A stretch of DNA of 64,000 nt from CBDCNH01 sp965219015 (GCA_965219015.1 CBDCNH010000005.1:186001-250000); one strand, 5' to 3'; counted from the stretch's first letter, positions 16,893-25,676 are shown. Translations and numbers: made by a program. Notes: generated from the sequence alone by a model not told the origin.

Positions 16893-17569
16893 TCGAGACG
16901 GCGCGGCGGACCCTGTGGGGCCGCCGGCACGGCAAGACGCTCCGCGCGAGCCAGAAGGCCTACCTCGCCGAGGATCTCGGGCCGCTCGCGGTGCCGGGGA
17001 TCGGGGGCGGCACGCTGATCGACCCCAGGGCGGTCTTCGGCGACGCGCGGCCGCTCTGGCTCGAGATCGGCTTCGGGGCGGGCGAGCATCTCGTGCATCA
17101 GGCGGCGCTTCATCCCGAGGTCGGGCTGATCGGCGCGGAGCCGTTCGTCAACGGCGTGGCGATGCTGCTGGGGCGCATCCGCGCCGCGGGCGTGGCGAAC
17201 CTGCGCGTCCATCCCGGCGACGCGCGCGACGTGCTGGACGTGCTGCCTGCGGGCACGCTCGCGCGCGTGTTCCTGCTCTATCCCGATCCCTGGCCGAAGC
17301 GACGGCACGGCGACCGGCGCTTCCTCAGCGCCGCGCATCTCGGCCCTCTCGCACGGGCGATGGCGCCGGGGGCGGAGCTCAGGCTCGCGACCGACGTGGC
17401 GGGCTACGCCGCCGAAGCGCTGCGGCGGGTGCCCGCGCATGGCTTCGAGCTTAGCGCGGGCGACGCAAGCGTACCCTGGCCCGACTGGACGCAGACGCGC
17501 TTCGAGGCGAAGGCGCTCGAGGCCGGGCGCAAGCCTGCGTACTATACGTTCCAGCGCGGGCCATGCTAG
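16889..17569 (+). CDS. trmB: tRNA (guanine-N7)-methyltransferase
   Basis: TrmB methylates G46 in the variable loop of tRNAs with SAM as donor. The 226-residue Rossmann protein shows the SAM motif LEIGFGAGEHL and the signature YPDPWPKRRHGDRRF with the catalytic aspartate. The start is the GTG overlapping the metK stop (GTGA), so expression is coupled to metK. The C-terminal segment ending in AYYTFQR is typical of the family. Confidence 0.94.
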   Translation: MIETARRTLWGRRHGKTLRASQKAYLAEDLGPLAVPGIGGGTLIDPRAVFGDARPLWLEIGFGAGEHLVHQAALHPEVGLIGAEPFVNGVAMLLGRIRAAGVANLRVHPGDARDVLDVLPAGTLARVFLLYPDPWPKRRHGDRRFLSAAHLGPLARAMAPGAELRLATDVAGYAAEALRRVPAHGFELSAGDASVPWPDWTQTRFEAKALEAGRKPAYYTFQRGPC

Positions 17570-17598
17570 GCTGAGGCCATTCAGCGCGGGCGCTTTGC

Positions 17599-18663
17599 AT
17601 GGCCGACATCCGCATCACCAATTGCCATATCCATACCTTTACGAACCGGCATGTGCCGTCGCTCTATCCGAGCGCGCTCCTGTGGCCGTTCAGGCAGGTT
17701 CCGGGCCTCGTGGCCGCGCTGGCATGGGCCGCGCGGGCGCTCGGGCAGGAGCACTGGGCCGACACGCTCGGCAGGCTCGGGCGGTTCCAGGCTTCGGGCG
17801 ACGTCTGGCGGCAGCGCGAGGTGCTCGACGCGGCACGGCGGCAGTACCCCGCCGGCACGCGATTCGTGGTGCTGCCGATGGACCTCGGGATGATCGGCTA
17901 CGGCGGCGTCGCGGCGGGAATCGCGGCGCAGCACGACGAGCTCGCCGCGATGGCGGCGGCGCCGGGGCTGGCCGGCCTCGTCATCCCGTTCGCGACGATC
18001 TTCCCGGACCGGCCCGGAGGTGCTGCCGAGGTGCGCCGCTGCATCGACGGGCTCGGGTTCCGCGGGCTGAAGCTCTACACCCGGCTCGGCTACCCGCCCG
18101 ACCACCCGGTGCTGATGCGCGAGGTCTACCCGCTGCTCGCTGAACGCGGCCTGCCGGTGATGGCGCATTGCTCGCGGGGCGGGGTGCAGGGCCGCCACGT
18201 GGTGCGCGCCCGCGCGGACCGCCTGACCGATCCCGCGGCCTGGGTGCCGGTGCTCGACGCCTTTCCGGCGCTCAGGGTCTGCCTCGCGCATTTCGGCGGC
18301 TCGGCGGACTGGCGCGCCTACATCGACGACGGGCTCGATCCCGATGATCCCGCCGCGCGGGCGGCGAACTGGCAGGTCGCGATCCGCGACATGATCGGCT
18401 CCGGGCGCTGGCCGAACCTGTGGACGGACATCTCCTACACGCTCTTCGACTTCGAGCGGAACCTGCCGTTCCTGCGCGTCTTTCTCGCCGACGAGACGCT
18501 CGCCGCACGGGTGCTCTTCGGCTCGGACTACTACATGACGGCGCAGGAGACGCTCTCGGAGCGCGCGGTCGCCTTCCGCCTGCGCGACGGGCTCGGCGAG
18601 GCGCTGTTCCGCCAGATCGCCGAGACCAACCCGGCCGTCTGGCTCGGCGAGGCCGCGGCCTGA
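17599..18663 (+). CDS. amidohydrolase-2 family metal-dependent hydrolase
   Basis: The 354-residue protein has the TIM-barrel amidohydrolase-2 layout. The N-terminal metal motif NCHIHTF comes first, then the strand-end histidine in GLPVMAHCSRGG, another in CLAHFGG, and the late aspartate in VLFGSDYYM. Enzymes of this group hydrolyse or decarboxylate ring compounds, but no substrate can be named. It lies 29 bases after trmB on the same strand and is followed by aroA after 54 bases, so it may be a passenger in the housekeeping run. Confidence 0.82.
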   Translation: MADIRITNCHIHTFTNRHVPSLYPSALLWPFRQVPGLVAALAWAARALGQEHWADTLGRLGRFQASGDVWRQREVLDAARRQYPAGTRFVVLPMDLGMIGYGGVAAGIAAQHDELAAMAAAPGLAGLVIPFATIFPDRPGGAAEVRRCIDGLGFRGLKLYTRLGYPPDHPVLMREVYPLLAERGLPVMAHCSRGGVQGRHVVRARADRLTDPAAWVPVLDAFPALRVCLAHFGGSADWRAYIDDGLDPDDPAARAANWQVAIRDMIGSGRWPNLWTDISYTLFDFERNLPFLRVFLADETLAARVLFGSDYYMTAQETLSERAVAFRLRDGLGEALFRQIAETNPAVWLGEAAA

Positions 18664-18717
18664 CCGCTTGTCCGATGCCGGCGGGCGGGGTAGGTGCGGC
18701 CCGAACGGGAGGCTCGG

Positions 18718-20058
18718 ATGCAGAGTGGCGGCATGGAGGCGCGGCGGTCGGGGCCGCTCACGGGAACCGCGCGCATTCCCGGCGACAAGTCGATCAGCCA
18801 CCGCGCGCTGATCCTCGGCGCGCTCGCGGTCGGCGAGACGAAGGTCACGGGGCTCCTCGAGGGGCAGGACGTGCTCGACACGGCGACGGCGATGCGCGCC
18901 TTCGGGGCGGAGGTGGCGCGTCACGGGCCGGGGGACTGGTCGGTCCACGGCGTCGGCACCGGCGGCTTCGCGGAGCCCGCGGCGGTGCTCGACTTCGGCA
19001 ACTCGGGGACCGGCGTGCGGCTGGTGATGGGCGCGATGGCGACCACGCCGATCACCGCGACCTTCACCGGAGACGCGAGCCTCACGGGCCGCCCGATGGG
19101 CCGGGTGACGAAGCCCCTGACCGATTTCGGCGCACAGGTCGTCGGCCGCTCGGGCGGGCGGCTGCCGATGACCGTGGTGGGCGCGGCCGACCCGGTGCCG
19201 CTGCGCTACGCCGTCCCGGTGCCGAGCGCGCAGGTGAAGTCGGCGGTGCTCCTCGCGGGGCTGAACGCGCCAGGCGAGACCGTGGTGATCGAGGCGGCGG
19301 CGACGCGGGACCACTCCGAGCGGATGCTGGCGGGCTTCGGCGCGCGGCTGACGGTCGAGACCCTGCCCGAAGGCCGCGTCATCACGCTCGGCGGGCAACC
19401 CGAGTTGCGGCCCCAGCGCGTCGCGGTGCCGCGCGACCCGTCCTCGGCGGCCTTCCCGGTCGCGGCGGCGCTGATCGTCGAGGGGTCGGAGGTCCGGGTT
19501 CCGGGGGTGAGCCGCAACCCGACGCGCGACGGCTTCTACCGCACGCTCCTCGAGATGGGCGCCGACATCGCCTTCGAGGCCGCGCGCGACGAGGGCGGCG
19601 AGCCGGTGGCGGACCTCGTGGTGCGCTTCGGGAGCCTGCGCGGCGTCGAGGTGCCGCCCGAGCGCGCCCCGACGATGATCGACGAATACCCGGTGCTCGC
19701 GGTCGTCGCGGCGTTCGCCGAAGGCACGACGGTGATGCGCGGGATCGGCGAGATGCGCGTGAAGGAGTGCGACCGGATCGCGGCGACGGCGGCGGGGCTC
19801 GCGGCCTGCGGCGTGCGCGTCGAGGAGGGGCCCGAGAGCCTGACGGTGCATGGGATGGGCGCGGTGCCGGGGGGGGCGACGGTCGCCACGCAGCTCGACC
19901 ACCGCATCGCGATGAGCTTCCTGGTGCTGGGCCTCGCCACGCGCGACCCGGTGCGGATCGACGACGCAAGTCCCATCGCCACCTCGTTCCCGGACTTCGA
20001 GGCGCTGATGACCGGACTTGGCGCGGACTTCGTGCGCCCGGGCGTCCGGGCGGCGTGA
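18718..20058 (+). CDS. aroA: 3-phosphoshikimate 1-carboxyvinyltransferase (EPSP synthase)
   Basis: AroA joins shikimate 3-phosphate and phosphoenolpyruvate in the aromatic amino acid pathway. The 446-residue protein has the substrate motif GDKSISHRALI, the phosphoenolpyruvate loop GNSGTGVRL and the active-site segment around RVKECDRI. The loop keeps the glycine that is changed in strongly glyphosate-tolerant enzymes, so tolerance is not suggested. The ATG at 18718 has GGGAGG five bases upstream; a GTG at 18694 is less likely. The stop overlaps the GTG of cmk. Confidence 0.95.
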   Translation: MQSGGMEARRSGPLTGTARIPGDKSISHRALILGALAVGETKVTGLLEGQDVLDTATAMRAFGAEVARHGPGDWSVHGVGTGGFAEPAAVLDFGNSGTGVRLVMGAMATTPITATFTGDASLTGRPMGRVTKPLTDFGAQVVGRSGGRLPMTVVGAADPVPLRYAVPVPSAQVKSAVLLAGLNAPGETVVIEAAATRDHSERMLAGFGARLTVETLPEGRVITLGGQPELRPQRVAVPRDPSSAAFPVAAALIVEGSEVRVPGVSRNPTRDGFYRTLLEMGADIAFEAARDEGGEPVADLVVRFGSLRGVEVPPERAPTMIDEYPVLAVVAAFAEGTTVMRGIGEMRVKECDRIAATAAGLAACGVRVEEGPESLTVHGMGAVPGGATVATQLDHRIAMSFLVLGLATRDPVRIDDASPIATSFPDFEALMTGLGADFVRPGVRAA

Positions 20059-20666
20059 TCTTCACGGTCGCGATAGACGGGCCGGCGGCGGCGGGGAAGG
20101 GGACCATCGCGCGGGCGGTCGCGGCGCACTTCGGATTTCGCCACCTCGACACGGGGCTCCTCTACCGTGCGGTCGGGCTGCGTGCGCGGGCGGGCGAAGA
20201 TCCCGTCTCGGCGGCGCGCGGGCTGACGGCGGGCGACGTGGCGCGATCCGATCTGAGGACGGTCGAAGCGGGCCGGGCAGCGGCGCGCGTCGCGACCGAT
20301 CCGGCCGTGCGCGCGGCGCTCCGGGACTTCCAGCGCGCCTTTGCCAGGACCGACGGCGGCGCCGTCCTCGACGGGCGCGACATCGGCACGGTGATCTGCC
20401 CCGACGCGGACGTGAAGCTCTACGTCACCGCCACGGATAGCGCCCGAGCACGGCGACGCTGGCGGGACTTCGGCGGCGCGCAGACCGAGGCCGAGGTGGC
20501 CGCCGATCTCGCCGCCCGCGATGCGCGCGACAGCACCCGCGCCGTCTCGCCGCTCCGGCGTGCCGCCGATGCGCTCTTGCTTGACACGACCGATCTCTCT
20601 ATAGACGCGGGCGTCGCGGAGGCCGTCCGGGCCGTCGAGGCGAGGCTCCGAGCGCGCCACGCCTGA
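20055..20666 (+). CDS. cmk: cytidylate kinase
   Basis: Cmk phosphorylates CMP and dCMP. The 203-residue P-loop kinase has Walker A in GPAAAGKGT at residues 9-17, the substrate segment FRHLDTGLLYRAVG, and the region VLDGRDIGTVICPDADVKLYVTA that is standard for this family. The start is the GTG overlapping the aroA stop. The aroA-cmk-rpsA order is widespread in proteobacteria. The 3' end of cmk also carries the predicted rpsA promoter. Confidence 0.95.
   Translation: MIFTVAIDGPAAAGKGTIARAVAAHFGFRHLDTGLLYRAVGLRARAGEDPVSAARGLTAGDVARSDLRTVEAGRAAARVATDPAVRAALRDFQRAFARTDGGAVLDGRDIGTVICPDADVKLYVTATDSARARRRWRDFGGAQTEAEVAADLAARDARDSTRAVSPLRRAADALLLDTTDLSIDAGVAEAVRAVEARLRARHA
20577..20605 (+). promoter_or_regulatory. 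predicted rpsA promoter inside cmk
   Basis: TTGCTT (20577-20582) and TATAGA (20600-20605) are separated by 17 bases, the ideal spacing for the housekeeping sigma factor. The pair is identical to the elements proposed for fabA. It would give rpsA its own transcript with a leader of about 145 bases. A perfect TTGACA overlaps at 20581-20586 but is only 13 bases from the -10. Confidence 0.5.
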
Positions 20667-20756
20667 TCCGGCCCTCCCTGCATCTGACCATCCCCGGAGA
20701 CCGGCGGAGCCAACCGCCTGGCCCATCAATCACCATCTTCAAGGATCCCAGCACGC

Positions 20757-22439
20757 ATGAACGCTAAGCCCAGCATGGAAGAATTCGAGGCGCTCCTCAC
20801 CGAGAGCCTCGAGATCGACACACCTCAGGAAGGCTCCGTCGTGAAGGGCCGCGTGATCGCCATCGAGGCGGGACAGGCCATCATCGACGTCGGCTACAAG
20901 ATGGAGGGCCGGGTCGACCTCAAGGAATTCGCGAGCCCCGGCGAGAACCCCGACCTTGGCATCGGCGACGAGGTGGAGGTCTACCTCGACCGCGTGGAGA
21001 ACACCAAGGGCGAGGCGGTCATCAGCCGCGACAAGGCCCGTCGCGAGGAAGCCTGGGACCGGCTGGAGAAGGCCTACGAGAAGGAAGAGCGGGTCGACGG
21101 CGCGATCTTCGGCCGCGTCAAGGGCGGCTTCACGGTCGATCTCGGCGGCGCGGTCGCGTTCCTGCCGGGCAGCCAGGTGGACGTGCGGCCGGTGCGCGAC
21201 GCGGGCCCGCTGATGGGCCTGAAGCAGCCGTTCCAGATCCTGAAGATGGATCGCCGCCGCGGCAACATCGTGGTGTCGCGCCGCGCCATCCTCGAGGAGA
21301 GCCGCGCCGAGCAGCGCGCCGAGGTGATCGCCAAGCTCGCCGAGGGCGACGTGGTGGACGGCGTGGTCAAGAACATCACCGAGTACGGCGCCTTCGTCGA
21401 CCTCGGCGGCGTCGACGGCCTCCTGCACGTGACCGACATGGCCTGGCGCCGCGTCAACCATCCCTCCGAGATCGTCTCCATCGGCGAGACGCTCAAGGTG
21501 CAGGTCATCAAGATCAACAAGGAGACGCACCGCATCAGCCTCGGCATCAAGCAGCTGCTGGCCGACCCGTGGGACACGGTCGAGGAGAAGTTCGCGATCG
21601 GTTCCGTCCACAAGGGCCGCGTGACCAACATCACCGACTACGGCGCCTTCGTGGAGCTCGAGGCGGGCGTCGAGGGCCTCGTCCACGTCTCGGAGATGTC
21701 CTGGACCAAGAAGAACGTGCATCCGGGCAAAATCGTCTCGACCTCGCAGGAGGTGGAAGTGATGGTGCTCGAGATCGACAGCGCCAAGCGCCGCGTCTCG
21801 CTGGGCCTCAAGCAGACCCAGCGCAACCCGTGGGAGGTGTTCGCCGAGACCCATCCGGTCAACACGCCGATCGAGGGCGAGGTCAAGAACATCACCGAGT
21901 TCGGGCTCTTCGTGGGCCTCGACGGCGACATCGACGGCATGGTCCACCTCAGCGACATCTCGTGGGACCAGCGCGGCGAGGAGGCGATCCAGGAGTTCCG
22001 CAAGGGCGACACGGTGAAGGCCGTCGTCACCGAGGTCGACGTCGAGAAGGAGCGCATCTCGCTCTCGATCAAGGCGCTTGACGGCGACACCTTCTCGGAT
22101 GCGGTGGACGGCGTGAAGCGCGGCTCGGTCGTCACCTCCACGGTCACGTCGATCGAGGACGGCGGCATCGAGGTCGAGTACAACGGGATGAAGTCGTTCA
22201 TCCGCCGCTCGGACCTCAGCCGCGACCGCGCCGAGCAGCGCCCGGAGCGCTTCGGCGTCGGCGACAAGGTCGATGCGCGCGTGACCAACGTCGACGCGAA
22301 GACCCGCCGGCTCGGGCTCTCGATCAAGGCCCGCGAGATCGCCGAGGAAAAGGACGCCGTGGACCAGTACGGCTCGTCGGACTCGGGCGCCTCTCTGGGC
22401 GACATCCTGGGCGCGGCACTGAAGGGCGACCGGTCCTAG
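20757..22439 (+). CDS. rpsA: 30S ribosomal protein S1
   Basis: S1 binds mRNA and brings it to the 30S subunit. The 560-residue protein holds six S1 (OB-fold) repeats, starting near residues 25, 110, 195, 280, 367 and 455. Typical repeat ends such as ITEYGAFVDLGGVDGLLHV and ITDYGAFVELEAGVEGLVHV are clear. The glutamate/aspartate-rich, GC-adapted coding fits a highly expressed gene. The ATG at 20757 has AAGGA upstream. A strong hairpin follows the stop. Confidence 0.97.
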   Translation: MNAKPSMEEFEALLTESLEIDTPQEGSVVKGRVIAIEAGQAIIDVGYKMEGRVDLKEFASPGENPDLGIGDEVEVYLDRVENTKGEAVISRDKARREEAWDRLEKAYEKEERVDGAIFGRVKGGFTVDLGGAVAFLPGSQVDVRPVRDAGPLMGLKQPFQILKMDRRRGNIVVSRRAILEESRAEQRAEVIAKLAEGDVVDGVVKNITEYGAFVDLGGVDGLLHVTDMAWRRVNHPSEIVSIGETLKVQVIKINKETHRISLGIKQLLADPWDTVEEKFAIGSVHKGRVTNITDYGAFVELEAGVEGLVHVSEMSWTKKNVHPGKIVSTSQEVEVMVLEIDSAKRRVSLGLKQTQRNPWEVFAETHPVNTPIEGEVKNITEFGLFVGLDGDIDGMVHLSDISWDQRGEEAIQEFRKGDTVKAVVTEVDVEKERISLSIKALDGDTFSDAVDGVKRGSVVTSTVTSIEDGGIEVEYNGMKSFIRRSDLSRDRAEQRPERFGVGDKVDARVTNVDAKTRRLGLSIKAREIAEEKDAVDQYGSSDSGASLGDILGAALKGDRS

Positions 22440-22453
22440 GACGCATGACACGG

Positions 22454-22480
22454 CCATCCGCCCAGCGCATGGGCGGATGG
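22454..22480 (+). terminator. hairpin after rpsA, probable terminator
   Basis: A perfect 11-base stem (CCATCCGCCCA at 22454-22464 with TGGGCGGATGG at 22470-22480) encloses the five-base loop GCGCA, 14 bases after the rpsA stop. No T-run follows, so it may act as a weak intrinsic terminator or protect the 3' end of the mRNA. Confidence 0.6.
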
Positions 22481-22512
22481 CAAATCTGCCGACATTCCAA
22501 TGGCTTTTCGGT

Positions 22513-22540
22513 TTGTCGCAAGCAATTTTACGCATATAGT
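22513..22540 (+). promoter_or_regulatory. predicted ihfB promoter
   Basis: In a locally AT-rich stretch, TTGTCG (22513-22518) and TATAGT (22535-22540) are 16 bases apart, about 60 bases before the ihfB ATG. The position right after the rpsA hairpin supports separate transcription of ihfB. Confidence 0.5.
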
Positions 22541-22598
22541 CTTTGAAGTTTGGCGACTTGGCTTCGATTCCACGTCGAAGCGCGGGGGTATTTTTTCG

Positions 22599-22889
22599 AT
22601 GATCCGTTCGGAACTGATCCAGAAGATCGCCGACGAAAACCCCCACCTCTACCAGCGCGACGTGGAGCGGATCGTGAATACGATCTTCGAGGAGATCATC
22701 GAGGCAATGGCCCGCGGCAACCGGGTCGAGCTGCGGGGGTTCGGGGCGTTCTCCGTGAAAAGCCGCGAGGGCCGAATCGGGCGCAATCCGCGCACCGGCG
22801 AGGCTGTCGCGGTCGAGGAGAAGGCGGTCCCGTTCTTCAAGACCGGCAAGCTTCTGCGTGACCGGCTCAACACCAAGGACGACGCCTGA
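22599..22889 (+). CDS. ihfB: integration host factor subunit beta
   Basis: IHF-beta pairs with IHF-alpha to bend DNA at specific sites. The 96-residue protein has the HU/IHF fold with the signature around RGNRVELRGFGAFSVKSR and the beta-arm GRNPRTGEAV. The N-terminus MIRSELIQKIADENPHL is typical for the beta subunit. The start at 22599 gives the family length; a GTG/ATG-like extension upstream is unconserved. The place after rpsA is conserved across proteobacteria. Confidence 0.95.
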   Translation: MIRSELIQKIADENPHLYQRDVERIVNTIFEEIIEAMARGNRVELRGFGAFSVKSREGRIGRNPRTGEAVAVEEKAVPFFKTGKLLRDRLNTKDDA

Positions 22890-22915
22890 ATGCGTCGAGA
22901 CACGGGAGATCCGGG

Positions 22916-23281
22916 ATGCGGTATGTGAAGCTTGCGGTGATGGTGCTCCTCGCGGTCGTGCTCCTGACGGTGGCCCTGGCCAATCGCGGGCCGGTGACGC
23001 TGCGGCTCCTGCCGGACGGGCTGGCGCCGGTCCTCGGGTTCCAGTGGGTCGGGCAGGCGCCGCTCTTCCTGGTGATCCTCGCCTCGGCAGCTGTCGGGCT
23101 CCTGATCGGCTACCTCTTCGAGTGGATCCGCGAGTACCGCATCCGCGCCCGCGCGTCGGCGCAGCGGCGAGAGATCGACCGGCTGGAGAGCCAGCTCGAT
23201 GCCGAGCGCGGGCCGATGGCGCCGTCGGGCGAACGCGACGAGGTGCTGGCACTGATCGACGCAGGCGCACGGCCGCGCTGA
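22916..23281 (+). CDS. lapA: LapA-domain inner membrane protein (DUF1049)
   Basis: This 121-residue protein has two hydrophobic helices (about residues 6-22 and 48-68) and a charged cytoplasmic tail with a short coiled-coil-like part (RREIDRLESQLDAE). The layout and the position after ihfB match LapA, a helper of LapB/YciM in control of lipopolysaccharide synthesis. No lapB is next to it here. The family is clear, while the function in this organism is inferred. Confidence 0.8.
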   Translation: MRYVKLAVMVLLAVVLLTVALANRGPVTLRLLPDGLAPVLGFQWVGQAPLFLVILASAAVGLLIGYLFEWIREYRIRARASAQRREIDRLESQLDAERGPMAPSGERDEVLALIDAGARPR

Positions 23282-23286
23282 CGGCG

Positions 23287-23913
23287 ATGAGTGTCCGGGT
23301 GAAGATCTGCGGGCTGCGAACGCCGGCAGACGTGGCGGCGGCGGTCGCGTCGGGCGCTGCCTATGCGGGCTTCGTGTTCCATCCGGCATCGCCGCGGCAC
23401 GTCGGGATCGAGGCGGCGCGGTCCGCGTCCCTCGCTGCCCCTCCCGGCTTCGCGCGCGTGGCGCTGACCGTCGATGCCGACGACGCGGCCCATGACGCCA
23501 TCCTCGCGCGCGTGCCGGTCGACATCCTGCAACTCCACGGGCACGAGACGCCGGACCGCGTTGCCGCGGTCCGCGCGCGCTATGGCTTGCCGGTGATGAA
23601 GGCCGTGGGGATCGCGGGGGAGGACGACCTCGCGGCGCTCGGCCTCTTCGCGGAGGTCGCCGACCAGCTCCTCGTCGACGCGCGGGCGGGCGCGTTGCCG
23701 GGCGGCAACGGGACGGCGTTCGACTGGCGGCTGCTGGCGGGTCGAGCCTGGCGTGGCCCGTGGATGCTCGCGGGCGGACTGACGGCGGGCAACGTCGCCG
23801 AGGCGGTGCGGATCACCGGCGCGCGGCAGGTCGACGTGTCCTCGGGCGTGGAGCGGGTGCGAGGCGCGAAGGACGCGGGCCTGATGAGCGCCTTCGTCGC
23901 GGCCGCCGGATGA
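23287..23913 (+). CDS. trpF: phosphoribosylanthranilate isomerase
   Basis: TrpF converts phosphoribosylanthranilate to the carboxyphenylamino sugar in tryptophan synthesis. The 208-residue TIM barrel has the catalytic cysteine C8 in KICGL, the ILQLHGHE strand, and the phosphate-binding ends LAGGLTAGNV and DVSSGVE. It begins five bases after lapA and overlaps the GNAT gene at its stop (ATGA). trpB follows 484 bases further on, so the common trpF-trpB pairing is interrupted only by the acetyltransferase. Confidence 0.95.
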   Translation: MSVRVKICGLRTPADVAAAVASGAAYAGFVFHPASPRHVGIEAARSASLAAPPGFARVALTVDADDAAHDAILARVPVDILQLHGHETPDRVAAVRARYGLPVMKAVGIAGEDDLAALGLFAEVADQLLVDARAGALPGGNGTAFDWRLLAGRAWRGPWMLAGGLTAGNVAEAVRITGARQVDVSSGVERVRGAKDAGLMSAFVAAAG

Positions 23914-24359
23914 CCGTCAGGTTCCGCCGCGCCACCGTCGCGGACGTTCCAGCGATCGTGGGGATGCTGGCCGACGACAGCCTCGGCGCGAGCCGGGAGG
24001 GCGGCGACCTCTCGCTCTACCTCGCCGCCTTCGCCCACGTGGAAGGCGATCCACGCGCGATCATCCTCGTCGGCGTCAGGGAAGGCCGCGTCGTCGCGAC
24101 CTGCCAGGTCAACCTGCTGCACGGCCTGTCGAACCGCGGCTCCACCCGCGCGCAGATCGAGGCGGTCCGCGTCGCATCCGACCTGCGCGGCCAGGGCATC
24201 GGCGCCGCGCTGCTCGAGGCGGCGCTCGCCGAGGCGGCCGCCCGTGGCGCGACGATGGCGCAGCTCACCACCAACGCCGTACGCACGCGCGCGCAGGCGT
24301 TCTACGCGCGGCTCGGCTTCACCGCCTCGCATGTCGGGATGAAGCGGCCGCTCCCCTGA
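23910..24359 (+). CDS. GNAT family N-acetyltransferase
   Basis: The 149-residue protein is a single-domain GNAT acetyltransferase. The acetyl-CoA loop is VASDLRGQGIGAALL near residues 88-102, and the C-terminal strand motif RAQAFYARLGFTASHVGMKR is typical. The ATG overlaps the trpF stop. The acceptor is unknown. It sits inside a tryptophan gene pair without a known role there. Confidence 0.85.
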   Translation: MTVRFRRATVADVPAIVGMLADDSLGASREGGDLSLYLAAFAHVEGDPRAIILVGVREGRVVATCQVNLLHGLSNRGSTRAQIEAVRVASDLRGQGIGAALLEAALAEAAARGATMAQLTTNAVRTRAQAFYARLGFTASHVGMKRPLP

Positions 24360-24397
24360 CCTTTACCCCTGCGGGCCGGCGCGCTAGACCGGGCGCC

Positions 24398-25594
24398 ATG
24401 CCCGACGACATCCCCAACAGCTACCGCACCGGGCCCGACGAGAACGGGCGCTTCGGCACCTTTGGCGGCCGCTTCGTCTCCGAGACGCTGATGCCGCTGA
24501 TCCTCGAGCTCGAGGCCGAGTACGAGCGCGCCAAGGACGACCCCTCGTTCTGGGCCGAGATGAACGACCTCTGGGAGCACTACGTCGGCCGTCCCTCGCC
24601 GCTCTATCACGCGTCACGGCTCACCGAGCACCTCGGCGGCGCGAAGATCTACCTCAAGCGCGACGAGCTCAATCATACCGGCGCGCACAAGATCAACAAC
24701 GTGCTGGGGCAGATCCTCCTCGCGCGCCGGATGGGCAAGACCCGGATCATCGCCGAGACGGGCGCGGGGCAGCACGGCGTGGCGACGGCGACGGTCTGCG
24801 CCAAGTTCGGGCTGCAGTGCGTGGTCTACATGGGCGCGCACGACGTCGAGCGGCAGTCGCCCAACGTGTTCCGCATGAAGCTCCTCGGTGCCGAGGTGAT
24901 CCCCGTCACGTCGGGGCGCGGCACGCTCAAGGACGCGATGAACGACGCGATGCGCGACTGGGTGACGAACGTGCGCGACACGTTCTACTGCATCGGCACC
25001 GTGGCGGGGCCGCATCCCTATCCGGCGATGGTGCGCGATTTCCAGGCCATCATCGGCAAGGAGGCGCGGGCGCAGATCCTCGCGCGCGAGGGCCGGCTGC
25101 CGGACACGCTGGTGGCCGCCATCGGCGGCGGGTCGAACGCGATGGGGCTGTTCCATCCGTTCCTCGACGACGCCGACGTGGCGATCGTCGGTGTCGAGGC
25201 CGGCGGCAAGGGCGTGGACGACCGGATGGAGCACTGCGCGTCGCTGACCGGCGGGCGTCCGGGCGTGCTGCACGGCAACCGCACGTATCTCCTGCAGGAC
25301 GATGACGGACAGATCCTCGAGGGGTTCTCGATCTCGGCGGGCCTCGACTATCCCGGCATCGGCCCCGAGCACGCCTGGCTGCACGAGATCGGCCGGGTCA
25401 AGTATGTCGCGATCACCGATGCCGAGGCGCTCGAGGCGTTTCAGCTCTGCTGCGCGCTCGAGGGGATCATCCCGGCCCTCGAGCCCGCCCACGCGCTCGC
25501 GCATGTCATGATTCGGCAGGGAAGCTTTATATACGAGTTGATCGTTTTTATTGAAGATCGCGCCGAAGCCTGCCGACGGAGCATCTCATCGTGA
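24398..25594 (+). CDS. trpB: tryptophan synthase beta chain, 3' end disrupted
   Basis: TrpB condenses indole with serine using PLP. Residues 1-371 are a normal TrpB: the PLP lysine is K98 in NHTGAHKINN, the ETGAGQHG loop and the phosphate-binding GGGSNAMG are intact. From 25511 the frame enters a 43-base AT-rich insertion and ends at 25594 with a foreign tail. The true C-terminal coding (KIAPK, then CGRGDKDIFTV) continues at 25554-25668 in other frames. The lost GRGDKD region contacts the PLP ring in known structures, so the protein as sequenced should be inactive. Without insertion and 1-base shift the protein would be about 408 residues. No trpA is adjacent. Confidence 0.9.
   Translation: MPDDIPNSYRTGPDENGRFGTFGGRFVSETLMPLILELEAEYERAKDDPSFWAEMNDLWEHYVGRPSPLYHASRLTEHLGGAKIYLKRDELNHTGAHKINNVLGQILLARRMGKTRIIAETGAGQHGVATATVCAKFGLQCVVYMGAHDVERQSPNVFRMKLLGAEVIPVTSGRGTLKDAMNDAMRDWVTNVRDTFYCIGTVAGPHPYPAMVRDFQAIIGKEARAQILAREGRLPDTLVAAIGGGSNAMGLFHPFLDDADVAIVGVEAGGKGVDDRMEHCASLTGGRPGVLHGNRTYLLQDDDGQILEGFSISAGLDYPGIGPEHAWLHEIGRVKYVAITDAEALEAFQLCCALEGIIPALEPAHALAHVMIRQGSFIYELIVFIEDRAEACRRSISS
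25511..25553 (+). other. 43-base AT-rich insertion within trpB
   Basis: Bases 25511-25553 separate codon 371 of trpB (ATG) from the codon for the expected next lysine (AAG at 25554). The insert is about two thirds A+T in a gene of about one third A+T. It shows no inverted repeats and no clear target duplication. It could be an excision scar, a captured fragment or an assembly artefact. Confidence 0.75.
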
Positions 25595-25668
25595 TGAACC
25601 TCTGTGGCCGGGGCGACAAGGACATCTTCACGGTGGCAAAGGCGCTCGGCGAGGCGGTCGCGGGTTAG
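25554..25668 (+). pseudogene. trpB: detached 3' end of trpB
   Basis: This stretch encodes the missing TrpB C-terminus. It reads KIAPK, then after one extra C in the run near 25568-25571 it reads LPTEHLIVMNLCGRGDKD and the remaining residues up to the TAG at 25666-25668. It is out of frame with the upstream part. Confidence 0.8.
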
Positions 25669-25676
25669 GATCGCGC

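Noticed and set aside
18718..20058. AroA as a glyphosate-tolerant enzyme
   Set aside because: The GNSGTG loop keeps the glycine that tolerant enzymes replace by alanine.
20581..20605. TTGACA and TATAGA in cmk as an alternative promoter
   Set aside because: The spacing is only 13 bases. The overlapping TTGCTT at 20577 gives the proper 17.
18420..20666. 748-codon frame containing cmk
   Set aside because: Only the last 203 codons are Cmk. The rest is an out-of-frame reading of the amidohydrolase and aroA genes.
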